Positions 54,536 through 62,600 of a DNA stretch of 64,000 bases are shown one piece after another. Position numbers and translations under genes: made by a program. This DNA is from Nocardioides pinisoli. Lineage in GTDB: Bacteria; Actinomycetota; Actinomycetes; Propionibacteriales; Nocardioidaceae. Where the stretch lies: contig NZ_JANARS010000001.1 in NCBI RefSeq assembly GCF_024199985.1, forward strand, positions 186,001 to 250,000. Reading direction: 5' to 3'. The notes under the pieces are model-generated. The model was not told the origin of the DNA and did no database searches. It saw nothing but the letters and a program-made list of their open reading frames with translations. Position 1 is the first letter of the stretch, and each line of letters starts with the position of its first letter.

Positions 54536-55199
54536 CACGCGTCGCCGTCGTCGCCTGACGACACTCCTGCTGGGAACAGCCGCACCCGCGCTCGTCGTGG
54601 GTGGGCTGTTCCTGGCGGACAGGGGACTGGAGGAGCCTGCGCCCCCACCGGTCCAGCCGCGGACCGCGACGACGCAGCCTGCGCCGCCACCCGCGATCCG
54701 CGTGGCCGCCCCCACCGGGCGGCCCGAGCCCGGGTCGTCGGCTCGGCCTGCTGCCCCGGCTGCGGGCCTGCGGCCCGAGGTGGTCGTCGTACCGGCCCTC
54801 GGGGTCGAGGCGCCTGTGACGCCCATCAGCATCCAGGCCGGTGCGCTCACGCCGCCCTCGGACCCGCAGCAGGTCGGCTGGTGGTCGGGCGGCGCACGGC
54901 CCGGCGCGAGCGAGGGCGCCGCCGTCGTGACGGGCCACACGGTCCACACGGGGGGCGGGGCCTTCGACGATCTCGACGCGCTGTCGCCGGGCGACCGGGT
55001 GGTGGTGCGCTCGGGCTCCGAGACGCTCGCCTACCGGGTCGGCACCGTCGAGGTGCTGAGCCGCGACGAGCTCGCCCGGCGCAACCGCGAGGTCTTCGGT
55101 CCGACCGGGCCGTCCCGGCTGGTCCTCATCACCTGCGAGGACTGGGACGGCACCGGCTACCGCAGCAACGTGGTGGTCACGGCGCAGCCCGTCGACTGA
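54528..55199 (+). CDS. Class E/F-type sortase
   Basis: Sortases cut a sorting signal and join the surface protein to the wall. The 223-residue product has a membrane helix near the start (TTLLLGTAAPALVVGGLFLA), a Pro-rich stem, and the catalytic domain from about 85, with the His in TGHTVHTGGGAFDDLDAL near 136, the Cys in LVLITCEDWDGTG near 203 and the Arg in GYRSNVVV near 212. The TGH and ITCE contexts point to class E or F. The GTG at 54528 has GGGGTGG upstream and overlaps the surface-protein stop by eight bases, so the pair is cotranslated. Confidence 0.9.
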   Translation: MADTRRRRRLTTLLLGTAAPALVVGGLFLADRGLEEPAPPPVQPRTATTQPAPPPAIRVAAPTGRPEPGSSARPAAPAAGLRPEVVVVPALGVEAPVTPISIQAGALTPPSDPQQVGWWSGGARPGASEGAAVVTGHTVHTGGGAFDDLDALSPGDRVVVRSGSETLAYRVGTVEVLSRDELARRNREVFGPTGPSRLVLITCEDWDGTGYRSNVVVTAQPVD

Positions 55200-56000
55200 T
55201 CAGAGGTGCTCGCGGAGCCAGGCGAAGTCGGCCTGGTGCTCGCTCGCACCACCCGGCGTCTCGCAGATCACCGGCGCGCCGGCGGCACGCACCACGCCGG
55301 CGAACTCGTCGGCCGGCAGGTGCCCCTGCCCGAAGTTGGCGTGGCGGTCGGCGCCGGAGCCGAACGTGTCGCGCGAGTCGTTGGCATGGACGAGGTCGAT
55401 GCGACCGGTGATGCCGAGCACCTTCTCGACCGCGTCGCCGAGCTCGATGCCGCCCGCCCACGCGTGGCAGGTGTCGAGGCAGAACCCGACCATCTCGGCG
55501 CCCTCGGCCGAGGAGATCGCGTCCCAGACGCCGGCGATGCGGTCGAGGTGGCGGGCCATGGCGTTGTCGCCGCCGGCGGTGTTCTCGATGAGCAGGGGCA
55601 CCTTGATGTCGGTCGCCTCGACGGCCTTGCGCCAGTTGTCGAAGCCGACGGCCGGGTCGTCGCTCTTGTTGACGTGGCCGCCGTGGACGATGAGCCCCTT
55701 GGCGCCGATCGCAGCCGCGGCATCCATGTGCTGCTGCAGCAGCTTGCGGCTCGGGATCCGGATGCGGTTGTTGGTCGTGGCGACGTTGACCACGTAGGGG
55801 GCGTGCACGTAGAGGTCGACGCCGGCCTCCTCGGCCGCGGCCCGCAGCGCCTCGGCGCCGCCCGCGAAGCGGACCTCCGGACCCTTGTAGCCCTGGGGGT
55901 CGCCGAGGAAGAACTGCACCAGCGAGGTCTCGCGCGCCAGCGCCTCCGCGATCGGGTCGGTCTGCTCGACGTGGGCGCCGATGGCGAGGGAGCTGGTCAT
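55200..56000 (-). CDS. nfo: Deoxyribonuclease IV (endonuclease IV)
   Basis: It cuts DNA at abasic sites in base excision repair. The 266-residue product has the full set of zinc ligands of the family, in order: His in YVHAPYVVN near 70, His in IVHGGH near 108, Glu in LIENTAGGD near 140, Asp and His in CLDTCHAW near 175, His in LVHANDSRD near 210, the Asp-x-His in ADRHANFG near 222, and Glu in ICETPGG near 250. The length is slightly short but complete. The ATG at 56000 overlaps the kinase stop by four bases. Its stop abuts the sortase stop on the other strand. Confidence 0.93.
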   Translation of the reverse strand: MTSSLAIGAHVEQTDPIAEALARETSLVQFFLGDPQGYKGPEVRFAGGAEALRAAAEEAGVDLYVHAPYVVNVATTNNRIRIPSRKLLQQHMDAAAAIGAKGLIVHGGHVNKSDDPAVGFDNWRKAVEATDIKVPLLIENTAGGDNAMARHLDRIAGVWDAISSAEGAEMVGFCLDTCHAWAGGIELGDAVEKVLGITGRIDLVHANDSRDTFGSGADRHANFGQGHLPADEFAGVVRAAGAPVICETPGGASEHQADFAWLREHL

Positions 56001-56947
56001 GCGGTCCACCCTAGGAGGACCCACAGACATCCGACGACCACGCCGGCGAGGACCGCGACCGCAGCCCACCCGACCCAGTCGACCGCCGCGCCCGGCCGGG
56101 ACGTCGTACGTCGTCCGCGTGGCGGCGGACCCAGCCGGTCGGGCACCGGAGGACCCGCAGGCGCCGGCACCGGCAGCCGCCGGAGCAGGCGCAGCGCCGC
56201 GTCGGCGGTCGCGATGCGTTGCTCGGGGTCGGTCACCAGCAGCCGCTCGACGAGGGGTCGCAGGGGGTGCGACGGGATGGGGCCCTGACGCGCGGGCGGC
56301 TCGCCGGTGACGAGCTCCAGCGCCACGCGTCCCACCGCGTAGAGGTCCTGGCTCGGCTCCGGGGGTGCTCCCCGTGCCTGCTCGGGCGCCATGTAGCCGT
56401 CGGTGCCGATGGCGCCGGGGACGGTCGTGAAGCGGCGGTCCGCGACGGGGGCGGCGACCCCGAAGTCACCCAGGCGCAGGTGCGGCGGGCCGTCGCCCGT
56501 CGCCTCGAGGAGCAGGTTGGCCGGCTTGACGTCGCGGTGCACCAGCCCGGCCCCGTGGACGGCAGCGAGGCCGAGCAGCAGCTGCTCGACGAGCAGGGCA
56601 CAGGTGCCGGCGTCGAGCGGGCCGTGCTCGCGCACCAGGTCGGCCACCGACCCGCCGGCCACGAGCTCCATGGCCAGCACGACCAGGTCGTCCTCGGCGG
56701 CCCAGCCGTGCGGCGCCACCACGTGCGGGTGCCGCACCCGCACGGCCTGCTCGCGCACGAACCTCGCCAGCAGCGTGGAGCCGTGCCGTCCGAGGACCTT
56801 CAGCGCGACGTCGTGGCCGGTGCGCAGGTCGTGCGCGCGCCAGACCGACCCCATGCCTCCCGACCCCACCTGGTCGAGCAGCCGGTAGCGGCCCGCCACC
56901 ACCGTGGAGGTCCGCGGGGCGGTCCACGAGGAGGTGGGCGCACGCAT
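55997..56947 (-). CDS. Serine/threonine protein kinase with C-terminal membrane helix
   Basis: The 316-residue product has a complete kinase domain (about 18-260): Gly loop GSGGMGSVW, the Lys of VALKVLG, HRDVKPANLLLE near 137, DFGVAAP near 158, and GTDGYMAPEQARG near 176. A Pro-rich linker leads to one membrane helix at the end (WAAVAVLAGVVVGCLWVLLG) with almost no outside domain, so it lacks a sensor such as PASTA. Substrates are unknown. The start is leaderless (TAGCGT six bases upstream). The nfo gene is coupled to its stop. Confidence 0.93.
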   Translation of the reverse strand: MRAPTSSWTAPRTSTVVAGRYRLLDQVGSGGMGSVWRAHDLRTGHDVALKVLGRHGSTLLARFVREQAVRVRHPHVVAPHGWAAEDDLVVLAMELVAGGSVADLVREHGPLDAGTCALLVEQLLLGLAAVHGAGLVHRDVKPANLLLEATGDGPPHLRLGDFGVAAPVADRRFTTVPGAIGTDGYMAPEQARGAPPEPSQDLYAVGRVALELVTGEPPARQGPIPSHPLRPLVERLLVTDPEQRIATADAALRLLRRLPVPAPAGPPVPDRLGPPPRGRRTTSRPGAAVDWVGWAAVAVLAGVVVGCLWVLLGWTA

Positions 56948-56953
56948 CCCCCG

Positions 56954-56959
56954 ACGCTA
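56954..56959 (-). promoter_or_regulatory. -10 box of leaderless kinase gene
   Basis: TAGCGT on the minus strand, six bases before ATG 56947. Confidence 0.45.
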
Positions 56960-57043
56960 GCCCGCCCGGCGGCCGCCGGGGCGTCGTCCACAGCCCTGCA
57001 TGCCCGGGGGTACGACGATTCCGACGCCGAGCCGGTGCGCTGG

Positions 57044-57049
57044 TAATCT
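57044..57049 (+). promoter_or_regulatory. Candidate -10 box of the rpsF operon
   Basis: TAATCT preceded by TGG lies 124 bases before rpsF and stands out in this GC-rich region. The leader after it could hold the S6:S18 autoregulatory hairpin known from other bacteria, which I could not confirm by eye. Confidence 0.35.
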
Positions 57050-57172
57050 TCCCCGGTTGCCTTCGGGCGACCGCGGCGCGCGACCCAACGTCGTACTCCC
57101 GCCGCGAACGCACAGTCCCTCCTGCCACGGAAAGCCCGTGGCCGCTCTAGCCCAGAGGAGGTGGAGACCGCT

Positions 57173-57463
57173 ATGCGTGCCTATGAAGTGATGGTCATCC
57201 TCGACCCGAGTCTCGACGAGCGCACCATCGAGCCGTCGCTCGACAAGTACCTCAACGTGATCCGCAAGGACGGTGGCTCGATCGAGTCGCTCGACGTGTG
57301 GGGTCGTCGCCGGATGGCGTACGAGATCAAGAAGAACGCCGAGGGCATCTACGCCGTCATCACGCTGACGGCCGAGCCCGCGACGGTCAAGGAGTTCGAC
57401 CGCCAGCTCACGCTGAACGAGTCGATCCTGCGCACGAAGGTCATGCGTCCCGACGCCCACTGA
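57173..57463 (+). CDS. rpsF: 30S ribosomal protein S6
   Basis: The 96-residue product has the S6 fold landmarks: [16 protein letters not shown] at the start, [20 protein letters not shown] near 48, and [18 protein letters not shown] near the end. It starts at the ATG behind AGAGGAGGTGGAG. It heads the rpsF-ssb-rpsR-rplI operon. Confidence 0.98.
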   Translation: MRAYEVMVILDPSLDERTIEPSLDKYLNVIRKDGGSIESLDVWGRRRMAYEIKKNAEGIYAVITLTAEPATVKEFDRQLTLNESILRTKVMRPDAH

Positions 57464-57590
57464 TCGCCCTCCCGGGCATCTGTGGAAAGACACTTCCCGC
57501 TGTCGGTGAGTGCCTGTTTGATGGGCGCATCACCGGGAGCACCCACCCGGATCATCTGCACAGCAGCAGGACATTCTGAGGAGACCTGAC

Positions 57591-58199
57591 ATGGCAGGCG
57601 AGACCACCATCACCGTGATCGGCAACCTCGTCGACGACCCGGAGCTGCGGTTCACCCCCTCGGGGGCACCCGTGGCCAACTTCCGGATCGCGTCGACGCC
57701 GCGCACCTTCGACCGCCAGAGCAACGAGTGGAAGGACGGCGACACGCTGTTCCTCTCCTGCGCTGTGTGGCGGCAGGCCGCGGAGAACGTCGCCGAGTCC
57801 CTCCAGCGGGGCATGCGCGTGATCGTCCAGGGTCGCCTGAAGTCACGTCAGTACGAGACCCGCGAGGGTGAGAAGCGCACCGTCTTCGAGATCGACGTCG
57901 AGGAGGTCGGCCCGTCGCTGCGCAGTGCATCGGCGAAGGTCACCAAGACGACGCGGCAGGGCGGCGGTGGCGGCTACTCCGGTGGCGGCGGTGGCGGCGG
58001 CTACTCGGGCGGCGGCGGGCAGCAGTCCGCTCCGGCCGACGACCCGTGGGCCACACCGGCTCCCTCGCAGCAGGGTGGCGGCAGCGGCTGGGGCGGTCAG
58101 CCCCAGGGCGGCCAGCAGGGTGGCGGCCAGTCCGCTCCGCCCAACGACCCGTGGGCCACGCCCGGGGTCAGCGGCGGCAACGACGAGCCCCCCTTCTGA
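57591..58199 (+). CDS. ssb: Single-stranded DNA-binding protein
   Basis: SSB coats single-stranded DNA during replication and repair. The 202-residue product has the OB fold at 1-112 ([40 protein letters not shown]), a Gly/Gln-rich linker with GGGGYSGGG units, and the acidic partner-binding tip NDEPPF. The ATG has GAGGAGA upstream. The linker DNA is repetitive. Confidence 0.98.
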   Translation: MAGETTITVIGNLVDDPELRFTPSGAPVANFRIASTPRTFDRQSNEWKDGDTLFLSCAVWRQAAENVAESLQRGMRVIVQGRLKSRQYETREGEKRTVFEIDVEEVGPSLRSASAKVTKTTRQGGGGGYSGGGGGGGYSGGGGQQSAPADDPWATPAPSQQGGGSGWGGQPQGGQQGGGQSAPPNDPWATPGVSGGNDEPPF

Positions 58200-58244
58200 T
58201 GTGCGACCCACTGCCGAGCGAAGCGAGGCAGTGACGGGTCGCCA

Positions 58245-58301
58245 GGTCGAGTAGCCCGCACGGCTGAGCTCGCGAAGCCGTGACCAGGGCGTATCGAGAC
58301 C
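58245..58301. repeat. Dispersed intergenic repeat, copy 2
   Basis: It runs from GGTCGAGTAGCC to GCGTATCGAGACC, with an internal hairpin CACGGCT/AGCCGTG. A second small hairpin (CTGCC/GGCAG, 58211-58231) precedes it. It corresponds to copy 1 at 27386-27440. It lies between ssb and rpsR inside the ribosomal operon. Confidence 0.65.
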
Positions 58302-58396
58302 CTCGACCTCGGTCCGGGAGACCAGACAAGAAGCATCCATCACCATTCCGTCCCTGATTTGCCTCAGGGCCGGGCTCACTGAAAGGGAGCACCACA

Positions 58397-58633
58397 ATGG
58401 CCAAGGCAATTCTGCGCAAGCCCAAGAAGAAGGTCTGCCAGTTCTGCAAGGAGAAGGCGACCGGTGTCGACTACAAGGACACCACCCTGCTCCGCAAGTT
58501 CATCTCCGACCGCGGCAAGATCCGCGCCCGCCGCGTGACCGGCAACTGCGTCCAGCACCAGCGCGACGTGGCCATCGCCGTCAAGAACGCGCGCGAGCTC
58601 GCCCTGCTGCCCTACACGTCCACCGGTCGCTGA
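58397..58633 (+). CDS. rpsR: 30S ribosomal protein S18 (zinc-binding type)
   Basis: The 78-residue basic product has VCQFCKEK at 13-20 and a third Cys in [10 protein letters not shown] near 50, with a nearby His. These are the zinc ligands of the C+ form of S18. The core [21 protein letters not shown] is typical. It lies behind GAAAGGGAGC. Confidence 0.97.
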   Translation: MAKAILRKPKKKVCQFCKEKATGVDYKDTTLLRKFISDRGKIRARRVTGNCVQHQRDVAIAVKNARELALLPYTSTGR

Positions 58634-58647
58634 GAGGAGCACGGGAC

Positions 58648-59094
58648 ATGAAGCTCATCCTGACCCAGGAGGTCGACGGACTCGGCGCCCCCGGTGACGT
58701 GGTCGAGGTCAAGGACGGCTACGGCCGCAACTACCTCGTCCCCCGTGGCCTCGGCATCCGCTGGACCCGCGGTGGCGAGAAGACCATCGAGTCGATCAAG
58801 GCCGCCCGCACCGCCCGCGCGGTGCGCGACGAGGACCACGCCAAGGACGTCAAGGCCAAGCTCGAGGCCAACGCCGTCAACGTGAAGGTCCGCGCCGGTG
58901 AGGGCGGCCGCCTGTTCGGCGCCGTCACCACCACCGAGATCGCCGACGCCATCACGGACGTCTCCGGCGAGAAGGTCGACCGCCGCACCATCGTGGTGGT
59001 CAACCCGATCAAGTCGCTCGGCGCCCACGAGGTGTCCGTCAAGCTGCACGACGAGGTGTCCGCCACGGTGGCCCTCAACGTCGTCCCCGCCTGA
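58648..59094 (+). CDS. rplI: 50S ribosomal protein L9
   Basis: The 148-residue product starts [20 protein letters not shown], followed by [14 protein letters not shown], the long central helix ([20 protein letters not shown]) and the C-terminal domain ([16 protein letters not shown]). Length is normal. It is 14 bases from rpsR and closes the operon before a strong terminator. Confidence 0.98.
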   Translation: MKLILTQEVDGLGAPGDVVEVKDGYGRNYLVPRGLGIRWTRGGEKTIESIKAARTARAVRDEDHAKDVKAKLEANAVNVKVRAGEGGRLFGAVTTTEIADAITDVSGEKVDRRTIVVVNPIKSLGAHEVSVKLHDEVSATVALNVVPA

Positions 59095-59111
59095 CGCGAC
59101 CGACTCACTCA

Positions 59112-59146
59112 CACGGCCCGCCACCCCTCAGGGGTGGCGGGCCGTG
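59112..59146. terminator. Terminator after rplI
   Basis: A perfect 16-bp stem (59112-59127 with 59131-59146) and a three-base loop TCA, 17 bases after the rplI stop. It also lies 17 bases past the stop of the convergent lipoprotein gene, so it can serve both strands. Confidence 0.85.
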
Positions 59147-59162
59147 GTGCGTCCGGACGCCC

Positions 59163-59579
59163 TCACTGCGTGGGCTTCGCGCAGCGCTCGGGCGGCCGAC
59201 TGCCGCCGGCGTGGTACTCGTACGTCTTCCCGCCGGCCCGCAACGTGATCCGCGAGCCGTCGACGAGCGCCTGCGTGTAGGACATCCCGGGCTCGGCGCA
59301 GCCGCGGCTGCCGTCGCGCCAGGTGACCTCCTCCACCGAGACGACCTCGACCTCGGCGGGGTCGACGACGAGGGTGGCGGCCAGGTCCTCCACCGCGAGG
59401 AGGACGTCGCGCCTGGGGGCGGGGGCGCCCGTCGGGCTGGGGGTGGGGTTCACGGTCGTCTCCTCGGCGACGGGCGGGTCGGTGGTCGGCTGGTCGGCAC
59501 CCTCGTCGGGCGTGCCGCACGACGCGAGCAGGGCGCTCGACGCGAGCAGCAGGGAGAGGCGACGGCTCGTGGTCATCAT
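59163..59579 (-). CDS. Secreted lipoprotein
   Basis: The 138-residue product has a lipoprotein signal (TTSRRLSLLLASSALLASC) with lipobox LASC, a Thr/Pro-rich linker, and a small domain with two further cysteines and the segment CAEPGMSYTQALVDGSRITL followed by a Tyr/His strand (YEYHAG). I recall this domain in other actinobacterial lipoproteins, without a known function. Two adjacent ATG codons (59579, 59576) are possible starts. Confidence 0.72.
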   Translation of the reverse strand: MMTTSRRLSLLLASSALLASCGTPDEGADQPTTDPPVAEETTVNPTPSPTGAPAPRRDVLLAVEDLAATLVVDPAEVEVVSVEEVTWRDGSRGCAEPGMSYTQALVDGSRITLRAGGKTYEYHAGGSRPPERCAKPTQ

Positions 59580-59615
59580 GGCAGTCTGACGGCACGCTCG
59601 ACATCGATGTTCCGG

Positions 59616-59664
59616 ACATGACGAAGGGGCCGACGGTGTTGCCACCGCCGGCCCCTCGTCATGT
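59616..59664. terminator. Terminator after the subtilase gene
   Basis: ACATGACGA (59616-59624) pairs with TCGTCATGT (59656-59664), and GGGGCCG with CGGCCCC inside it, with small bulges and loop TTGC. It lies 19 bases past the subtilase stop on the minus strand. Confidence 0.75.
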
Positions 59665-59682
59665 GGAGAGGTGAGGATCAGG

Positions 59683-62600
59683 TCACTTCTTCGCGACCTT
59701 GATCTTCAGCCGGTCCTTGGACCCGAGCACCGCGGCGTCACCGAGGTACTCGACCCTGACCTTGATGTTGCCGACCTTCCGGGCCTTCGGCAGCACGAGC
59801 TGCGCCTTGCCGAAGCGGTTGAGCGTCAGCGTCCAGGTCTGCTTCTTCAGCGCGCCCTTGACGGTGACCTCCACCGTGCCGGTAGGCGTCACCTTCGGAG
59901 CGGACACGGCGATCTTGAGCTTGGCCCTCTTGCCCTGCTTGACCACCTTCGGGGCGTCCACCTCGAGCCGCGACTTCACCTTCGGCGCGGGGGCACCGGG
60001 GGCCGAGACCACCAGGTTGACCGGGTCCGAGGTGCTGGCCAGGTTGGCGGTGTCACCGAGGTACTTCGCGGTGACCGGGATGGTCCCGGCCGTCGGGAAA
60101 CCGCTCAGCGTGGCAGTGACCTTCCCCGCGTCGAGCGGGGCGGCGGTGATGAGGCGGTCGCCCGCCCAGAACTCGACCGACCCCGTCGCGACCGTCTCGC
60201 CCGCGCTGAAGACCGTGGCCGTGGCCGCGGTCGTCTTGCCGGTCTCGATGCGGTCCGGGCTGATCGACAGTGCGACCTCGGCACGCTCCTTCGCGCCCTT
60301 CACCACGACGGTGTTGGTGACCGACGCCGGCTTGGCGCCCGGGTCGCTCGTGGTGTGGACGGCCTCGTTGACCAGCCGCTGGCGCTCGTGGACGTCACCG
60401 TCGACGGTCACCTGGTAGGTGAACGACACCGGGTCGCCGAGCGCCGACTCGTAGGTCATGCACACGACGGTCCCGTCGGTGATCTTCGTGCCCACGTCGG
60501 CCTTGTTGACCAGCGCCTGGCCGTTGGTGCCGTCCGCGTTCTCCGTGCCGACGGTCACCTCCGACAGGTCGGCCTTCATGTCGTCGTAGACCCACACCAG
60601 GTCGTTGCTGCCCTCCTGCAGGAAGACCTGCATGTCGAGCGAGTCGCCCGGCGCGTTCCAGCCACCGTGGTTGTCCCACTCGATGATCCGCAGGCCGGAG
60701 CTCGTCTGGGCCGTGGTGACGCCCGAGTTCGACGCGGCGTCGTAGAAGACCTGGCCGTCGCGCCACATGCCCGCGGCGATGTTGTTGGGCAGCGCCGGGT
60801 TGGGCAGGGTCTGGGGGACCCAGGGCTCGTCGTCGTTGGTCTGGGCCCAGTTGTCGGCCCCGCCGTAGACCAGGAAGCCGTCGTCGGTGTAGCCGACACC
60901 CCGGAACGACCCGCCGTAGAGGCCGAGGTCGGTCGAGGTGAAGGCGTTCCACAGCTTGGAGTCGCCGGAGACCGCCGGGTCGGCCTTCAGGGCGCCACCC
61001 GTGGCGGCGAAGAGGTCGGTGTAGTCGGCCCTGCCCGAGAACGGGTTGACGCAGGACGTGTCGGTCTTGCTCGACGTGATGTCGTACGTCCCCTGCTCGC
61101 CGTAGGTGGAGGGCAGGTCTGCCGTCCACGTCACCTTGCCGTCGGCGTAGGTGGCGCCGCCGGTGGCCGAGCCCTCGACGTATGTCGTCCCCGCCGGCAG
61201 GGTGTCGGTGATCGAGTACGTGAGGTCCTCGCGGGTGACGTTGGGCGCCACCTCGACGGTGTAGGTGATCGTGTCACCCGGTCCCGCCTCGGTCACGTCC
61301 GCCGTCTTGGTCACGTCGTCCTCGATCCTCCTGACGACCACCGGTACGACGCCGATGTCACCCGGGTTGGCCGACGAGGTACCGAGCGTGAGCGTGCCGT
61401 GCCAGGTCTGCCCGGCCTCCATGGCGTCCTCGTCCCAGAAGGTGCGGATCGAGAACGGCGTGGCGGCGGGCAGGGCACCGTCGGGGCCCTCGGCGCGCAG
61501 GTTGCCCTGGTCGCCGGCGACCACGGCGGTCACCAGGTCGGTCGTGTCGGTGCCGGAGGGCGAGGACTGCCAGTTCTGCACCAGCACCCAGTACGTGCCC
61601 GGCTCCGGGTCGGCGATCTCGACCCGCTCGTCGGAGCCGGCGCTCGCGCTCATCGCGACCACGTTGGCCTCCGAGACCTCGCCCGTCCCGACGTAGAGGT
61701 CGAAGTCGGGAGCGGTCGAGTTCTGCAGCTCGGCGATGAGGCTCGTGGCGCCGGCAGGCACCGCGAGCTCCTCGGCGTGCGTGCCGTTGCCGTCGAACGC
61801 GTTGGGGTTGGTCGTGTCCTGCGGGATGGTCAGCTCGACCCTGTCCTCGGGCACCAGGCCGCTGGCGTCGACCTGCAGGTCGGAGATGGCGACCGCCTCG
61901 AGACCCTCCTCCACCTGCGAACCGGCGTCACGACGGGTCGTGATGTCGATCGAGGTGGGCAGCACGCCGGCCGACGGCAGGACGCCGACGGGCAGGTGCG
62001 CCACCGGGGCCTGCGAGCCGGAGGGCGGCGTCAGCACCAGGGTGCCGAAGAGCCACGTGTCGGTCGCGACGTCCGGGCCGAGCTGGGCGGTGACCGTCAC
62101 GTCGACGTCGCCGCCGTCGGTGACCGCGACGCTGGTCTTGTCGGTCGACAGCGTCAGGCCGGGGGACAGGTTCTCCACCGAGACGCTCCACGTGCCGACA
62201 CCGGTCGAGGTGCCGGTGAACGTACGCGTCCAGGCACACGTCTGCAGGCACTCCTCGTCGGCCATGCTGGCGGTGTTGAGCGCGCGGACGTCGCCGCCGA
62301 CGGCCGGGTTGGCACCCTGGTAGCCGGCGAGCGTCTCGTCGAGCACCAGGCCCGCCTTCGCGGCGCGACGGAGCTCGATGCGACCCGAGCCCATGTCGAA
62401 CCAGTCGGCCTGGGTGCCGTCGTTGTCGGTGATGTCACGCTCGGCCGTCGTCATCAGCGCCGACTGCGACTCCGCCGGGGTCCAGTCGGGCTGGACCCCC
62501 TTGAGCAGCGCGAGGGCACCCGCGGTGTGGGGGCTGGCCATCGAGGTGCCGGAGATGAAGTGCCACTCGACGCTGTTGTCGGTGCCGGCGGCGGCGAGGA

